Below, piece by piece: positions 8,256 to 17,321 of a stretch of 64,000 bases of DNA. This DNA is from Nitratidesulfovibrio termitidis HI1 (lineage in GTDB: Bacteria > Desulfobacterota > Desulfovibrionia > Desulfovibrionales > Desulfovibrionaceae). Position 1 is the stretch's first letter. Each line of letters starts with the position of its first letter. Under the pieces are notes generated by a model that had not been told where the DNA came from, did no database searches, and saw only the letters and a list, made by a program, of their open reading frames with translations. Where the stretch lies: positions 3,350,404-3,414,403 of the forward strand of contig NZ_KI632512.1 in NCBI RefSeq assembly GCF_000504305.1, written 5' to 3'. A program made the translations under genes and the position numbers.

Positions 8256-8283
8256 GGGCCCGCCGTCACGCGACGGCGGGCCC
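8256..8283 (-). promoter_or_regulatory. Strong hairpin in the rpsO-pnp spacer (candidate RNA processing site)
   Basis: GGGCCCGCCGTC-ACGC-GACGGCGGGCCC, 12-bp perfect arms, 14 nt after the rpsO stop. No U run follows on the transcribed strand, so it is unlikely to be a simple terminator. In E. coli the same spacer carries an RNase III-cut hairpin used by PNPase for autoregulation; a similar use here is inference. A second short palindrome (CATGCGCATG) lies just downstream, around 8241-8250. Confidence 0.6.
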
Positions 8284-8297
8284 CGGTCCATGGCGGA

Positions 8298-8567
8298 TTA
8301 CTTTCTGAGGCCCAGCTTCTCGATCAGCGCACGGTAGCGCTGAACGTCCTTGGCCTTCAGGTACTTGAGGAGCTTGCGACGCTGACCGACCATCTTCAGC
8401 AGGCCGGTACGCGAATGAAAGTCCTTCTTGTGCGTCTTGAAGTGCCCGGTGAGCTGTTCGATGCGGGCGGTGAGCAGGGCAACCTGCACTTCGGGCGAAC
8501 CGGTGTCGCCTTCATGCTTGGCGTGCACATCAATGATGCTCTTCTTCTGATCGACGTCCATGACCAC
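8298..8567 (-). CDS. rpsO: 30S ribosomal protein S15
   Basis: An 89-residue protein with the full S15 sequence ([43 protein letters not shown]). GGAGG precedes a GTG at 8567, which gives the family's normal length; an ATG two codons later is the alternative. It binds 16S rRNA in the small subunit. It sits between truB and pnp in the conserved order. Confidence 0.96.
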   Translation of the reverse strand: MVMDVDQKKSIIDVHAKHEGDTGSPEVQVALLTARIEQLTGHFKTHKKDFHSRTGLLKMVGQRRKLLKYLKAKDVQRYRALIEKLGLRK

Positions 8568-8590
8568 AGCTGTATCCTCCAAAGTGGATG

Positions 8591-9517
8591 TTATTGACTC
8601 CACAGTCCCCGAAGCACGGTCCAGACCGGCTGCGCGTTCACGATGCGCGTCTCGGCCAGGGCCACGGGCGTGTCGTCCGGAGCGAGCATGATGGCCTTCA
8701 GGCCTTCGGCGAATGGCAGTTGCGCCATGGCCTCGGGCTCGTAAGGCAGGGCCGTCCCGTTGCGTACCGCCGCCTCCTGCGCCGCGCCTATGCGCAGCTT
8801 GGGCCAGTGGGGCAGGGCTCGCGTGACGGGTATGACCCGCTCCGGCAACCGCTCGGGCTCGGCCAGCACGGCATCAAGCTCGTGCGCCTCGTCAATACCG
8901 AACGGGTGACTGTACTCCCGGGTCAGTTCCGTAAGCATGGCGCCGCACCCTAAACGCATCCCCAAGCTGTGGGCCAGGGACCGTATGTAGGTGCCGGAAC
9001 TGCACGTTACCCGGAAGGTCGCGGACGGCAGGTCGCACGATACGACCTGTGCCCGCGAAATTTCGACGGTCTTCGTCTTTACCGGCGTCTCGCGCCCCGC
9101 ACGGGACAGCTTGTAAAGGGGCTGCCCCTGATGCTTGGCGGCGGAGTAGGGCGGCACTTCCTGTTCGGTGCTGCCCAGCCAGTTTTCCACCTCGCGCCGG
9201 ATGTCGTCCGGGGTCACGTGGTCGTACGGGGCGGTGGCCGTCACGCTGCCTTCCGCGTCCCACGTATCGGTGGTGGTGCCAAGGCGAAGGGTGCCAAGAT
9301 ACACCTTTTCGCCGTCGGCCATCAGGTGGCCGGAAATCTTTGTGGCATGCCCCAACAGCACAAGGAGCACCCCCCTCGCCATGGGGTCGAGGGTGCCCGC
9401 GTGCCCGATCTTTTTCTGGCCAAGCCGTTTCACCCTGGCGATGCACTGTGCCGAGGTGGGCCCCTGGGGCTTGTTCAGCACCAGAAGGCCATGCTGCTGC
9501 GCTGGCAGGACAGCCAT
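8591..9517 (-). CDS. truB: tRNA pseudouridine(55) synthase TruB
   Basis: A 308-residue enzyme forming pseudouridine 55 in the T-loop of tRNAs. Catalytic motif [17 protein letters not shown] with the nucleophilic Asp near residue 44; [20 protein letters not shown] and the [14 protein letters not shown] motif follow. The C-terminal third shows a PUA-like region. It starts 5 nt after the nrnA stop, so the two genes are coupled. Confidence 0.96.
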   Translation of the reverse strand: MAVLPAQQHGLLVLNKPQGPTSAQCIARVKRLGQKKIGHAGTLDPMARGVLLVLLGHATKISGHLMADGEKVYLGTLRLGTTTDTWDAEGSVTATAPYDHVTPDDIRREVENWLGSTEQEVPPYSAAKHQGQPLYKLSRAGRETPVKTKTVEISRAQVVSCDLPSATFRVTCSSGTYIRSLAHSLGMRLGCGAMLTELTREYSHPFGIDEAHELDAVLAEPERLPERVIPVTRALPHWPKLRIGAAQEAAVRNGTALPYEPEAMAQLPFAEGLKAIMLAPDDTPVALAETRIVNAQPVWTVLRGLWSQ

Positions 9518-9522
9518 ATACC

Positions 9523-10515
9523 TTATGCCTCTTTGCCGCAGGGCGCAAGCTGGGCGGGAATGGCCGCCAGCACGGCCCGCGCGGCCTCGTGCGGCTGCAT
9601 GTCCAGTTCGGCCCCTGCCGCATTACGGTGCCCGCCGCCGCCAAAGGCCGCCGCAACCACGCGCACGTCATCCGTACCGCTGGAACGCAGGCTGATCTTG
9701 CTGCGGCCAGCGCCGTCACCGCGCACCATCAGCGATACGCGTACCCCGGCAAGGCGGCGCAGCTGAGAGGCGTACCCCTCAAGGTCGTCCTTGTCTGCCC
9801 CGTGCAGCGCGAACATGTCGTCGGTGATCACCGACACCGCCACTGCGCCGCCGCAGTGCAGCTCTATGCCCTGCATCAGCGCGCCCCACAGGCGCATGCG
9901 GCCGATGGACCAGTTGTTTTCCAGCCGGTCGTGGAACAGGCCGGGCTTCAGCCCCAGACGCACGATTTCCGCCGCCAGTTCCAGCAGTTCGCCACTGGTG
10001 CTGCCGTAGCAGAAGTTGCCGGTGTCCGTGCAGATGCCAAGGTACACCGCCTCGCCCAGCGGGCCGGAAAGCGGCACGCCCAGTTCGCGCGCCAGCATGC
10101 CCGCCATCTGGCAGGTGGCCGCAAGGTGCGGTTCCACCCAGTTGCCCACCGTGCCGAACATGGGATTGCCGAGGTGATGGTCGATGTTCACGCTGCGCAG
10201 TTCCGGCAGTCTGGCCTGCAGGTCGCCGCCCACGCGGTGCGCATCGCCGCAATCAAGGATAACCGCCAGGCGCGGGGTAAAACCTTCCAGTTCCGCCCAG
10301 GTGCGGGCCACCGGGCCGCCCATGTCCACCCAGCCGTACTGTTGCGGCACCCCGCTGGTGTTGTACAGCCGGAACCGCTTGCCCAGCGCGCGCAGCACAT
10401 GCGCCATCGCCGCCACCGCCCCGATGGCATCACCGTCCGGGTTGGCGTGGCTGGCCACGAGGATGTCGTCCTCTGCCCTGATGATGGCGGCTATGCTGGC
10501 TGCGGTGTCTGTCAT
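9523..10515 (-). CDS. nrnA: DHH/DHHA1 phosphoesterase, NrnA-type nanoRNase / pAp phosphatase
   Basis: A 330-residue cytoplasmic enzyme. DHH motifs: HANPDGDAIGA (residues 20-30), DCGDAHRVG, NIDHHLGN and CTDTGNFCYGSTSGE. The DHHA1 substrate-binding motif GGGGHRNAAGAEL is near the C-terminus. Members degrade 2-5-nt RNAs and dephosphorylate 3'-phosphoadenosine 5'-phosphate (pAp). It occupies the usual place beside truB. Upstream, a 327-nt spacer carries two structured repeats rather than rbfA. Confidence 0.92.
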   Translation of the reverse strand: MTDTAASIAAIIRAEDDILVASHANPDGDAIGAVAAMAHVLRALGKRFRLYNTSGVPQQYGWVDMGGPVARTWAELEGFTPRLAVILDCGDAHRVGGDLQARLPELRSVNIDHHLGNPMFGTVGNWVEPHLAATCQMAGMLARELGVPLSGPLGEAVYLGICTDTGNFCYGSTSGELLELAAEIVRLGLKPGLFHDRLENNWSIGRMRLWGALMQGIELHCGGAVAVSVITDDMFALHGADKDDLEGYASQLRRLAGVRVSLMVRGDGAGRSKISLRSSGTDDVRVVAAAFGGGGHRNAAGAELDMQPHEAARAVLAAIPAQLAPCGKEA

Positions 10516-10539
10516 GGTGGGGTTCCTGCGGAGCGGGGG

Positions 10540-10672
10540 AGTTTACTATCAGGAGAGGAGCCGGGGAGGGGACCTTTTGCGGCAGCCGTTATGTGAGCGC
10601 TCGCGCGAACATTACGGATGGCGTCCGCAAAGCGTAAAAAGGTCTCCCTCCCTGGACCCCTCCCCTCCAAAC
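10540..10672. repeat. Intergenic palindromic element, left half (imperfect long hairpin)
   Basis: An imperfect inverted repeat: left arm CCGGGGAGGGGACC then TTTTGCGG then CCGTTATGT; right arm ACATTACGG then TCCGCAAA then GGTCTCCCTCCCTGG. The apex is GAGCGCTCGCGCGA. No protein-like reading frame. With the next entry it fills the 327-nt gap between ylxP and nrnA, inside the rimP-pnp operon. Confidence 0.7.
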
Positions 10673-10731
10673 TTTTCAAATGGGGGGCGACGTTGCCCGA
10701 GTAGGGCACCTGGCTTTGCGCGGCGGGATTT

Positions 10732-10815
10732 TCGTTTGCTGGCAAGGAAAACAAGACAGCCGGGAGGGAGCGTACTCTTTGGTACGTGACCGATCCGGGT
10801 GGCGACGTTTGACGC
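10732..10815. repeat. Intergenic structured repeat with shared core (copy R1)
   Basis: Contains GCTGGCAAGGAAAACAAGAC (10738-10757) and the core GGGAGCGTAC-TCTTT-GGTACGTGACC (10766-10791). Both motifs recur in the flgH-flgI element, the core recurs in the flgI-flgJ element, and the first motif in the flgF-flgG element. The CGTAC/GTACG pair can close a small stem. Function unknown. Confidence 0.75.
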
Positions 10816-10842
10816 AGCCAGCAGGCGAAGGGCCCGTCGCGC

Positions 10843-11133
10843 CTATTCGGCGGCGAAAAATTCAACGTCGCTATACGTCATCTCTTCGGGGCACACGGCT
10901 TCCATCATGGCCAGGCACTTGTCGAGGCGGCTTTGCAGGTGCCGCTCGCTGTTGCTTACCGAAACCACGGCCAGCGACAGCCGGGTCAGGGAATCCTGGT
11001 TGCGCACCTCGGCGATGGACACGTTGAAGGTGTTGCGCACCTTCGTCTTCAAACTGTTGGCGATGCGCCGCTTCCCTTTCAGGGAATCGTTGCCGTGCAG
11101 CTCAAATTCCACCGTGAGCACGCCGATGATCAT
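10843..11133 (-). CDS. ylxP: DUF503 family protein YlxP
   Basis: A 96-residue small protein (MIIGVLTVEFELHGNDSLKGKRR..., then NVSIAEV, SVSNSERHLQSRL) typical of DUF503/YlxP, which accompanies infB and rbfA in many bacteria; a role in ribosome assembly or translation is suspected but not settled. It lies 123 nt downstream of infB. The rbfA gene that often comes next is absent here. Confidence 0.9.
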   Translation of the reverse strand: MIIGVLTVEFELHGNDSLKGKRRIANSLKTKVRNTFNVSIAEVRNQDSLTRLSLAVVSVSNSERHLQSRLDKCLAMMEAVCPEEMTYSDVEFFAAE

Positions 11134-11256
11134 GGGGGTGCCGCGCCGCGTGGCGCATCGTTGACGAACCGGCGGGGCAAATCCCGCGCCAGTAAATCGG
11201 CAGGGCAGGAGGCTTGCGCCCCCTGCCCGCCGGAGGCAATCGTTGTCTGTCTATCC

Positions 11257-14200
11257 TTACAGCGTGGCGGCTTCTTCGACCATCTCGAAGGCTTCGATGA
11301 TGTCGCCGATCTTGATGTCGTTGAAGTTTTCAAGGCCAACGCCGCATTCGTAGCCCTTCAGGACTTCCTTCATGTCGTCCTTGAAGCGCTTGAGGGACGT
11401 GATCTTGCCGGTGTAGACCACCACGCCGTCGCGCAGCAGGCGTACCCCTGCGTTGCGGGTGATCTTGCCGTCCGCAACGTGGCAGCCAGCGATGGTGCCC
11501 ACCTTGGGCACACTGAAGGTCTGCCGCACTTCCACCTGACCCAGGTACACTTCGCGCTGCACCGGGGCGAGCATGCCTTCCATGGCGCTCTTCACTTCAT
11601 CCACGAGCTTGTAGATGATGTCGTAGAAGCGGATGTCCACGTTCTCCTGCTCGGCGATGTCCTTGACCTTGGCGGTCGGACGGACGTTGAAGCCGATGAT
11701 GATGGCGTCGGAGGCCGATGCCAGCAGGATGTCGGATTCGGAGATGGCCCCGGCGCCGCCGTGGATGATGTTGATGCGGACCTTCTCGGTGCTGAGCTTG
11801 CGCAGCGCCTCGGAGATGGCTTCCAGCGAGCCCTGCACGTCGGCCTTGACGACAAGGTTGAGCACCAGGGCTTCCTGGTCGTCGGCGCGGCGGGACAGGA
11901 ACGTTTCCAGGGTAACCTTGGATTCGCGGGCCAGTTCCTTTTCGCGCTGCTTCACGGCGCGGGTTTCCGCGATGCGGCGGGCGAGCTTTTCGTCCGTCAC
12001 GCACACGAATTCCTCGCCAGCTTCGGGCACGCCCTCGAAGCCCTGCACTTCCACCGGCATGGCGGGGCCGGCTTCCTTCACCTTCTTGCCCTGGTCGTTG
12101 AACATGGCGCGCACGCGGCCGCTGAACACGCCGCACACGAAGGTGTCGCCCTGGCGCAGGGTGCCTTCCTGGATCAGCACGGTGGCCACGGGGCCACGGC
12201 CCTTGTCCAGCTTGGCTTCCACGATGTGGCCGCGGGCGGGCTTGTCGGGGTTGGCCTTGAGCTCAAGGATTTCGGCTTGCAGGGCCAGCAGTTCCAGCAG
12301 TTCGTCAAGGCCCTGGCGGGTCTTGGCCGACACGTGGCTGAACACGGTATCGCCGCCCCAGGCTTCGGACACCAGGCCCATTTCCGCCAGTTCGCGCTGC
12401 ACGCGTTCCGGGTTGGCGCCTTCCTTGTCCATCTTGTTGACGGCAACCATGATGGGCACGCCAGCGGCCTTGGAGTGGTTCACCGCTTCGCGGGTCTGCT
12501 CCATGACGCCGTCGTCGGCGGCCACCACCAGCACGACGATGTCGGTCACCTGCGCGCCGCGGGCACGCATGGCGGTGAACGCTTCGTGGCCGGGCGTATC
12601 GAGGAACACGATTTCACCCTTCTTGGTGGTCACGTGGTACGCGCCGATGTGCTGGGTGATGCCGCCCGCTTCGCCCATGGTGACGTTGGTCTTGCGGATG
12701 GCGTCGAGCAGCGAGGTCTTGCCGTGGTCGACGTGGCCCATGATGGTGACCACGGGCGGCCGATGCTGCAAGGCTTCGGGTGCGTCCACTTCCTTGGGGA
12801 TCAGGTAGTCGTCTTCCGAGAAGCCCACCTTTTCCACTTCGTAGCCGAATTCAGAGGCCACAAGGGTGGCGGTTTCGATGTCCAGCGACTGGTTGATGGT
12901 CGCCATGACGCCGAGGCCGAACAGCACCTTGATGATTTCGGTGGACTTCAGACCCATCTGGTGGGCCATGTCGGCCACGCGGATGGCTTCCTCGACCTTG
13001 ATCTTGCGCTTGGCGGCCTTCAGCGGCTGGGTGGCGGTGGCGGCCTTCATGTCGCGGCCCTTGCGCCCCTTGCCGCGGCGGGCGCCGCCACGGGGGAAAT
13101 CGTCGTCCTCGCGGCCACGCGCGGCGCGGTCGGCGCCGGGCTGGAAGTCCACCGTGCGGCGGCCCTTCAGGCGCTTCTTCTTGCTCTGGCCTTCGTCGCC
13201 GCCTGCCGGGGGCTGGCCCATGCCGGGACCACCAGGGCCGCCGGGACCACCAGGACGGGGACCGTAGCCGGGGCCGCCGGGGCCACCGGGACGGGGACCA
13301 CCGGGACCGCCGGGACGGTAACCGCCGGGGCGATCACCGCCGGGGCCGCCGGGACCACCAGGACGGGGACCGTAGCCGGGCCGATCGCCACCAGGACCGC
13401 CGGGGCGGGGGGCGTAGCCGGGCCGGTCGCCGCCGGGACCACCAGGACGGGGACCGTAGCCGGGGCGATCACCACCGGGACCACCGGGACGGGGCGCATA
13501 GCCCTGCCGGTCGCCAGCGTAAGCGGGCCGGTCGCCGCCGGGGCCGCCGGAGCGGGGCTGATAGCCCTGCCGGTCGCCATAAGCGGGGCGGTCGTCCCTG
13601 TCAGGGCGGTCGCCTTCGCGCGGGTAGGGGCGCGGAGCCGGAGCGGAAGGATCGGGACGGGAAATGACGCGGACCTGCGGTCCGGGCACGTCGGGCGTGC
13701 GCTTCTTTTTCCTGCGGCGGTTGCCGTCCGCGTCGTCCTCGTCACCGTCCATGCCTTCACCGCGCGGGGCGGCGTCGGCTGCCACGGGGGGCAGGATGGA
13801 CGGCTGGGGAGTGGCGTCGGGCATGGCCGAAGCGTCGGGCCGGGCCGGACGGATGATCCGCGCAGTGGGCGTGGCGGGCTTTTCGGCCTTGGATTCGCCA
13901 GACTTGTCAGCCTCGGCAGACGCAGGAGCCTCGGAGGGTGCGGAAGCAGCCTGTGCGGCTTCTGCCTGCACGGCGGCGGGCTTGTCCGCCCCGACCGGGC
14001 CGGCGGGTGCAGCGGCCACGGGCGCCGCGGGGGCTGCCTCTGCCGGTGCTGCCGTGACGGGCGCGGGCTCGTCGTGGCGACGGATGATGCGCGCGGCGGG
14101 CGTGGCAGCGCGTGCCTCGGGCGCCGCGGGGGCTTCGGCGCGGGCGGCACGGGTGGGCCGTTCGTCAGCTGCGGGCTGCACGGGCGCTTCGGCCTTGGCG

Positions 14201-14529
14201 GCTTCGGTGGCGCCAGCGTCGCCGGCGTCGGCACCGCCAGAGGCGGCTTCGCGCTCTTCGGCACGACGACGCACGGGGGCTTCGCCCTCTTCGCCGTCGC
14301 GGCGGCGGCGGCGCACGATAACGCCGGGCTGCACCACCTTGCGGTCAACGCCCGCTTCGGCGGTCTGGCCCTGATGGCGTTCGCGCACGCGGCTGACCTC
14401 GTCGGCGGTGAGCATGGTCATCACGCTCTTGGCCGGTATGTCGAGATCGCGCAGCGTGTGGAGCAGATCTTTGGTGGACATGCCCAGCTCCGTGGACAGG
14501 TCCTTCACCCTGGTCTTGTCGTCGGTCAT
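11257..14529 (-). CDS. infB: Translation initiation factor IF-2
   Basis: A 1090-residue GTPase that brings initiator tRNA to the 30S subunit. Start at 14529 ([17 protein letters not shown], the IF2 N-terminal domain), overlapping the ylxR stop in ATGA. The N-terminal half holds Ala/Pro/Glu-rich stretches and a run of Gly-Pro-Arg-Pro-Gly-Gly/Asp-Arg-Pro-Gly-Tyr repeats (encoded at about 13200-13600). The G domain follows with [17 protein letters not shown] and NKMDK, then domains II-IV. At 1090 residues it is longer than E. coli IF2 (890); the repeats account for much of the difference. Confidence 0.97.
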   Translation of the reverse strand: MTDDKTRVKDLSTELGMSTKDLLHTLRDLDIPAKSVMTMLTADEVSRVRERHQGQTAEAGVDRKVVQPGVIVRRRRRDGEEGEAPVRRRAEEREAASGGADAGDAGATEAAKAEAPVQPAADERPTRAARAEAPAAPEARAATPAARIIRRHDEPAPVTAAPAEAAPAAPVAAAPAGPVGADKPAAVQAEAAQAASAPSEAPASAEADKSGESKAEKPATPTARIIRPARPDASAMPDATPQPSILPPVAADAAPRGEGMDGDEDDADGNRRRKKKRTPDVPGPQVRVISRPDPSAPAPRPYPREGDRPDRDDRPAYGDRQGYQPRSGGPGGDRPAYAGDRQGYAPRPGGPGGDRPGYGPRPGGPGGDRPGYAPRPGGPGGDRPGYGPRPGGPGGPGGDRPGGYRPGGPGGPRPGGPGGPGYGPRPGGPGGPGGPGMGQPPAGGDEGQSKKKRLKGRRTVDFQPGADRAARGREDDDFPRGGARRGKGRKGRDMKAATATQPLKAAKRKIKVEEAIRVADMAHQMGLKSTEIIKVLFGLGVMATINQSLDIETATLVASEFGYEVEKVGFSEDDYLIPKEVDAPEALQHRPPVVTIMGHVDHGKTSLLDAIRKTNVTMGEAGGITQHIGAYHVTTKKGEIVFLDTPGHEAFTAMRARGAQVTDIVVLVVAADDGVMEQTREAVNHSKAAGVPIMVAVNKMDKEGANPERVQRELAEMGLVSEAWGGDTVFSHVSAKTRQGLDELLELLALQAEILELKANPDKPARGHIVEAKLDKGRGPVATVLIQEGTLRQGDTFVCGVFSGRVRAMFNDQGKKVKEAGPAMPVEVQGFEGVPEAGEEFVCVTDEKLARRIAETRAVKQREKELARESKVTLETFLSRRADDQEALVLNLVVKADVQGSLEAISEALRKLSTEKVRINIIHGGAGAISESDILLASASDAIIIGFNVRPTAKVKDIAEQENVDIRFYDIIYKLVDEVKSAMEGMLAPVQREVYLGQVEVRQTFSVPKVGTIAGCHVADGKITRNAGVRLLRDGVVVYTGKITSLKRFKDDMKEVLKGYECGVGLENFNDIKIGDIIEAFEMVEEAATL

Positions 14530-14777
14530 TCCTGAACCCCCTTGCGCTTCCTTCGCCAGCCGCCGAACTTCCGGAATCGCTCCCGGCATTCGGGGCTTTC
14601 GCATACGTAGAACCCGCGTCCAGGCAGTGTCTGCCTTTCGTCCGGAACGGGGTCGGCCCCCGCCCCGGCGGCGTCCGTCGGGGGGACGTACCGCAGAAGC
14701 TCGCGCTTTGCAAAGCGGCGCCTGCATATGACGCAGGTGCGTAATGGTATGTGCTTCCCGCGGATGGCGTCATCCAT
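14526..14777 (-). CDS. ylxR: YlxR family RNA-binding protein (DUF448)
   Basis: An 83-residue basic protein with [20 protein letters not shown] and the [16 protein letters not shown] motif of YlxR. It lies 7 nt after nusA and shares the ATGA overlap with infB, so all three are translated together. YlxR proteins bind RNA and modulate transcription or RNase P in other bacteria; the role here is inferred. Confidence 0.92.
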   Translation of the reverse strand: MDDAIRGKHIPLRTCVICRRRFAKRELLRYVPPTDAAGAGADPVPDERQTLPGRGFYVCESPECRERFRKFGGWRRKRKGVQE

Positions 14778-14784
14778 CCGCGTA

Positions 14785-16140
14785 CTATTCCTTCGCTTCG
14801 GCTTCGGTTCCTTCGCCCTGTTCCTGTGCAGGCGCCTCTACGGCGTCCTGCCCGGACTCCGGAGCGGCTTCCGCATCCGGTTCGGCAGTCGCGTCGGCAT
14901 CTTCCTGCGCCTGGGGCGCAAGGAAGTTGATGGCTGCGCGCAGGTCGGCGATCTTGCCCGGCGCAAGGCCCAGCGCCGAGGCGAGTTCCTCGTCGTCGGC
15001 CTCGCGCAGGCGTTCGATGGACTGGAACCCTGCCGCGATGAACTGTTCGATGGAGATTTCGGCGACGCTGGCGATCTGCTCGAGCCCGCGTCCGATGGCG
15101 TTGGCCTCGTTGTAGCGGGTTTCGGTGTAGATATCTATCTTCCAGCCCAGCAGTTTCGCGGCCAGCTTCACGTTCTGGCCCTTGCGGCCGATGGCGTTGG
15201 TAAGCTGGTCGTCGGGCACGATGACTTCGAGCAGGTTCTCTTCCTCGTCCACCACGATGCGCGAGATCACCGCCGGGGAAAGGGCGTTGCGGGCGTATGT
15301 GGCGATGTCCGGGCTCCAGACCACGATGTCGATGCGCTCGCCGCGCATTTCCTGCACGATGTTCTGGATGCGCGAACCGCGAATGCCCACGCAGGCGCCC
15401 ACCGGATCCACGTCGCGGTCGCGCGACATGACGGCGGCCTTGGCGCGGCTGCCGGGGTCGCGCGAAACGCCCATGATCTGCACGGTGCCGTCGTCCACCT
15501 CGGGCACTTCACGGCGGAACAGGGCCGCCATGTAGTCGCGGTGCGCGCGGGAAACGATGACCTGCGGGCCGCGGCCTTCCTTGCGCACGTCGATGAGGAT
15601 GGCCTGCACCCGGTCGCCGCGCTTGTAATGCTCGCGCGGGATCTGTTCTTCCTTGGGCAGCAGCGCTTCGGTGCGGCCAAGGTTGATGATCCACCCGGCC
15701 TTGTCGCGGCGCTGGATGATGCCGCTGACGATTTCGCCCCGGCGATCCTTGTATTCCTCGTAGATGATCTCCTGCTCCGCGTCGCGCATGCGCTGGATGA
15801 TCACCTGCTTGGCCGACTGGGCGGCGATGCGACCAAGGTCCTCGATCTTCACGCGGAAGCCCATTTCGTCGTCCAGCTGTACGCTGGGATCGTGGGTGCG
15901 CGCGTCCTCGAGCGAAATTTCGCTGTTCGGGTTCTCGACCTCTTTCACGACGATCTTGAACTGATAGACGTCTATCTCGCCGGTCTCGTCATTGTAGCTG
16001 ACTTCGGCGTCCATTTCGTCGCCGAACTTGCGGGCCACGGAGGTGCGGACGGCTTCCTCCAGGGTGTCGATCAGCATGTCGCGGTCAAGGCCCTTGTCCT
16101 TGCTGATCTGGTCGATGGCCTTCTTGAGTTCCAGGCTCAT
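14785..16140 (-). CDS. nusA: Transcription termination/antitermination factor NusA
   Basis: A 451-residue RNA polymerase-binding factor. GGAGGAGT precedes the start at 16140. N-terminal polymerase-binding domain (MSLELKKAIDQISKDKGLDR), S1 domain (GEIVSGIIQRRDKAGWIINLG), KH1 (VGACVGIRGSRIQNIVQEM) and KH2 (LTNAIGRKGQNVKLAAKL), then a short helical repeat (GLAPGKIADLRAAINF) and an acidic Ala/Glu tail. It probably acts on the terminator-like leader hairpin of its own operon. Confidence 0.97.
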   Translation of the reverse strand: MSLELKKAIDQISKDKGLDRDMLIDTLEEAVRTSVARKFGDEMDAEVSYNDETGEIDVYQFKIVVKEVENPNSEISLEDARTHDPSVQLDDEMGFRVKIEDLGRIAAQSAKQVIIQRMRDAEQEIIYEEYKDRRGEIVSGIIQRRDKAGWIINLGRTEALLPKEEQIPREHYKRGDRVQAILIDVRKEGRGPQVIVSRAHRDYMAALFRREVPEVDDGTVQIMGVSRDPGSRAKAAVMSRDRDVDPVGACVGIRGSRIQNIVQEMRGERIDIVVWSPDIATYARNALSPAVISRIVVDEEENLLEVIVPDDQLTNAIGRKGQNVKLAAKLLGWKIDIYTETRYNEANAIGRGLEQIASVAEISIEQFIAAGFQSIERLREADDEELASALGLAPGKIADLRAAINFLAPQAQEDADATAEPDAEAAPESGQDAVEAPAQEQGEGTEAEAKE

Positions 16141-16163
16141 GGGTACTCCTCCGGATCGGTGGC

Positions 16164-16880
16164 CTAGTCCGTGGTGTCGTCGTGCGGCGCGCCGCCGCGT
16201 GCGGGCTTCTTGGGCTGCGCCTTCTTGCGCTGGCCGGTCTTGCCGCCGGGCTGGGGCCGGGTCGTGTCGGGAAAAACGTGGACGAGGTGCGCCTTTTTCA
16301 CGTCGTCCCACGCCACACTGATGGGGGCGGGGTCTTCGTCGGGGCGGGGCGCGGTGTCGGGCAGAAAGGTGAGGGTGTCGCCTTCCACCCGTACGATGTC
16401 AGCCCGGAACTTGCGGCGGCCCGGCCATTCCGGCTGGGGCGCCGCAAGGGTGAGTTCGATGGTGCGGCCAACGTAGGGGACCGTCTGGGATATCTCGAAG
16501 AACGGGCGTTCCAGCCCCGGCGAGGACACTTCGAGCACGTAGGCGTCGCGGATCACGTCTTCCACGTCCAGGGCAAGGCCAAGCTGGCGCGAAAGGCGGG
16601 CGCACTGGTCTATGGTCACGCGTTCGGGGGTGACGCCGTCCGGGGTAACGCCGTCCGGGGTAACGCCTACAGGGGCGACATCATCTTGTGCGGTGTCTTC
16701 CGGCGTGGCGCCTTCGTTCGTGTCGGCGGGGGCGGGCATGCCGGGCCTGGCGTCCACGTACACGCGCAGCACCATGCGCCCCCCGTCAAGAATCTCGATG
16801 CCCCACAGGGCAATGCCCAGGGCGTCGGCCAGGGGCGTGGCAATGGCGGCGACGGCGTCGCGGAGGGGATGCGTGCTCAT
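16164..16880 (-). CDS. rimP: Ribosome maturation factor RimP
   Basis: A 238-residue protein for 30S assembly, first gene of the rimP-pnp operon. RimP signatures: DALGIALWGIEIL, VTIDQCARLSRQLGLALDVED, YVLEVSSPGLERPF. An insertion near residues 50-85 contains repeated GVTPDGVTPDG units (encoded at about 16615-16670 as near-identical 15-base repeats), so it is longer than the usual 150-170 residues. The C-terminus is Lys/Arg-rich. No strong ribosome binding site is visible at 16880. Confidence 0.93.
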   Translation of the reverse strand: MSTHPLRDAVAAIATPLADALGIALWGIEILDGGRMVLRVYVDARPGMPAPADTNEGATPEDTAQDDVAPVGVTPDGVTPDGVTPERVTIDQCARLSRQLGLALDVEDVIRDAYVLEVSSPGLERPFFEISQTVPYVGRTIELTLAAPQPEWPGRRKFRADIVRVEGDTLTFLPDTAPRPDEDPAPISVAWDDVKKAHLVHVFPDTTRPQPGGKTGQRKKAQPKKPARGGAPHDDTTD

Positions 16881-16923
16881 GATGCGGGGTAACGTCCGTT
16901 GTCGTGGGCGGCGGAGCCGCAGC

Positions 16924-16970
16924 AAAAAAAAAGGGGGCCAAAAGGCCACCCGGAATGGCCGCGTACGGCC
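16924..16970 (-). terminator. Leader attenuator: two hairpins and a U9 tract before rimP-nusA
   Basis: On the reverse strand: hairpin GGCCG-CGTA-CGGCC (16970-16957), then GGGTGGCC-TTTT-GGCCCCC (16951-16933), then nine T (16932-16924), 44 nt before the rimP start. This is a complete intrinsic terminator inside the 5' leader. In Bacillus subtilis a leader terminator before rimP-nusA lets NusA limit its own synthesis; the same logic is inferred here. Confidence 0.75.
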
Positions 16971-17070
16971 CTCAGGATGTCGAAGCGGCGTTGCCGTGGA
17001 GCGGTAAGGCGTGGCGCTCCGTGAAGCGATTCCAGAGGAATATCGGCAGCCGCTTCTGTCAAGACGCGAA

Positions 17071-17099
17071 TATATAGTATGAGACCGGGGGCATGTCAA
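17071..17099 (-). promoter_or_regulatory. sigma-70 promoter of the rimP-nusA-infB operon
   Basis: The reverse strand reads TTGACA (17099-17094), a 17-nt spacer, then TATATA (17076-17071). The expected transcript starts near 17064, leaving a leader of about 184 nt that contains the attenuator. Confidence 0.85.
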
Positions 17100-17265
17100 C
17101 AGGAGATGGCGCGGGGATTGATGCGGACCGCGCGGGGGCTGGCCGCAGGGGGCGTGAACGCGGGGATGAAGACCGTCGTTGTTCCGTCGGTCAGGTCCGC
17201 AAGTCGTGCCTTTCTGTCGGGGTACATGCGTTGCCACGCACCGGAATGATGCAGGTTTCCGGGTG

Positions 17266-17280
17266 TGGCCCACGCCTTGC
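17266..17280 (+). promoter_or_regulatory. sigma-54 promoter of the flgF operon
   Basis: TGGCCCACGCCTTGC: GG-N10-GC with full TTGC(A) at -12. It lies 41 nt upstream of the flgF start codon. Rod and hook genes of this family are commonly sigma-54 dependent. Confidence 0.85.
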
Positions 17281-17321
17281 AAATCCACTGGCGCGGGCAG
17301 CATGCCCGCAAGGAGGCACGC

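Noticed and set aside
10512-10865. A 117-residue reverse frame in the ylxP-nrnA spacer, considered as rbfA
   Set aside because: The sequence has none of the RbfA motifs and is made of the palindromic repeats read through.
10933-14535. A 1200-residue forward frame opposite infB
   Set aside because: It is antisense to the conserved IF2 coding sequence, without a ribosome site or recognisable domain.
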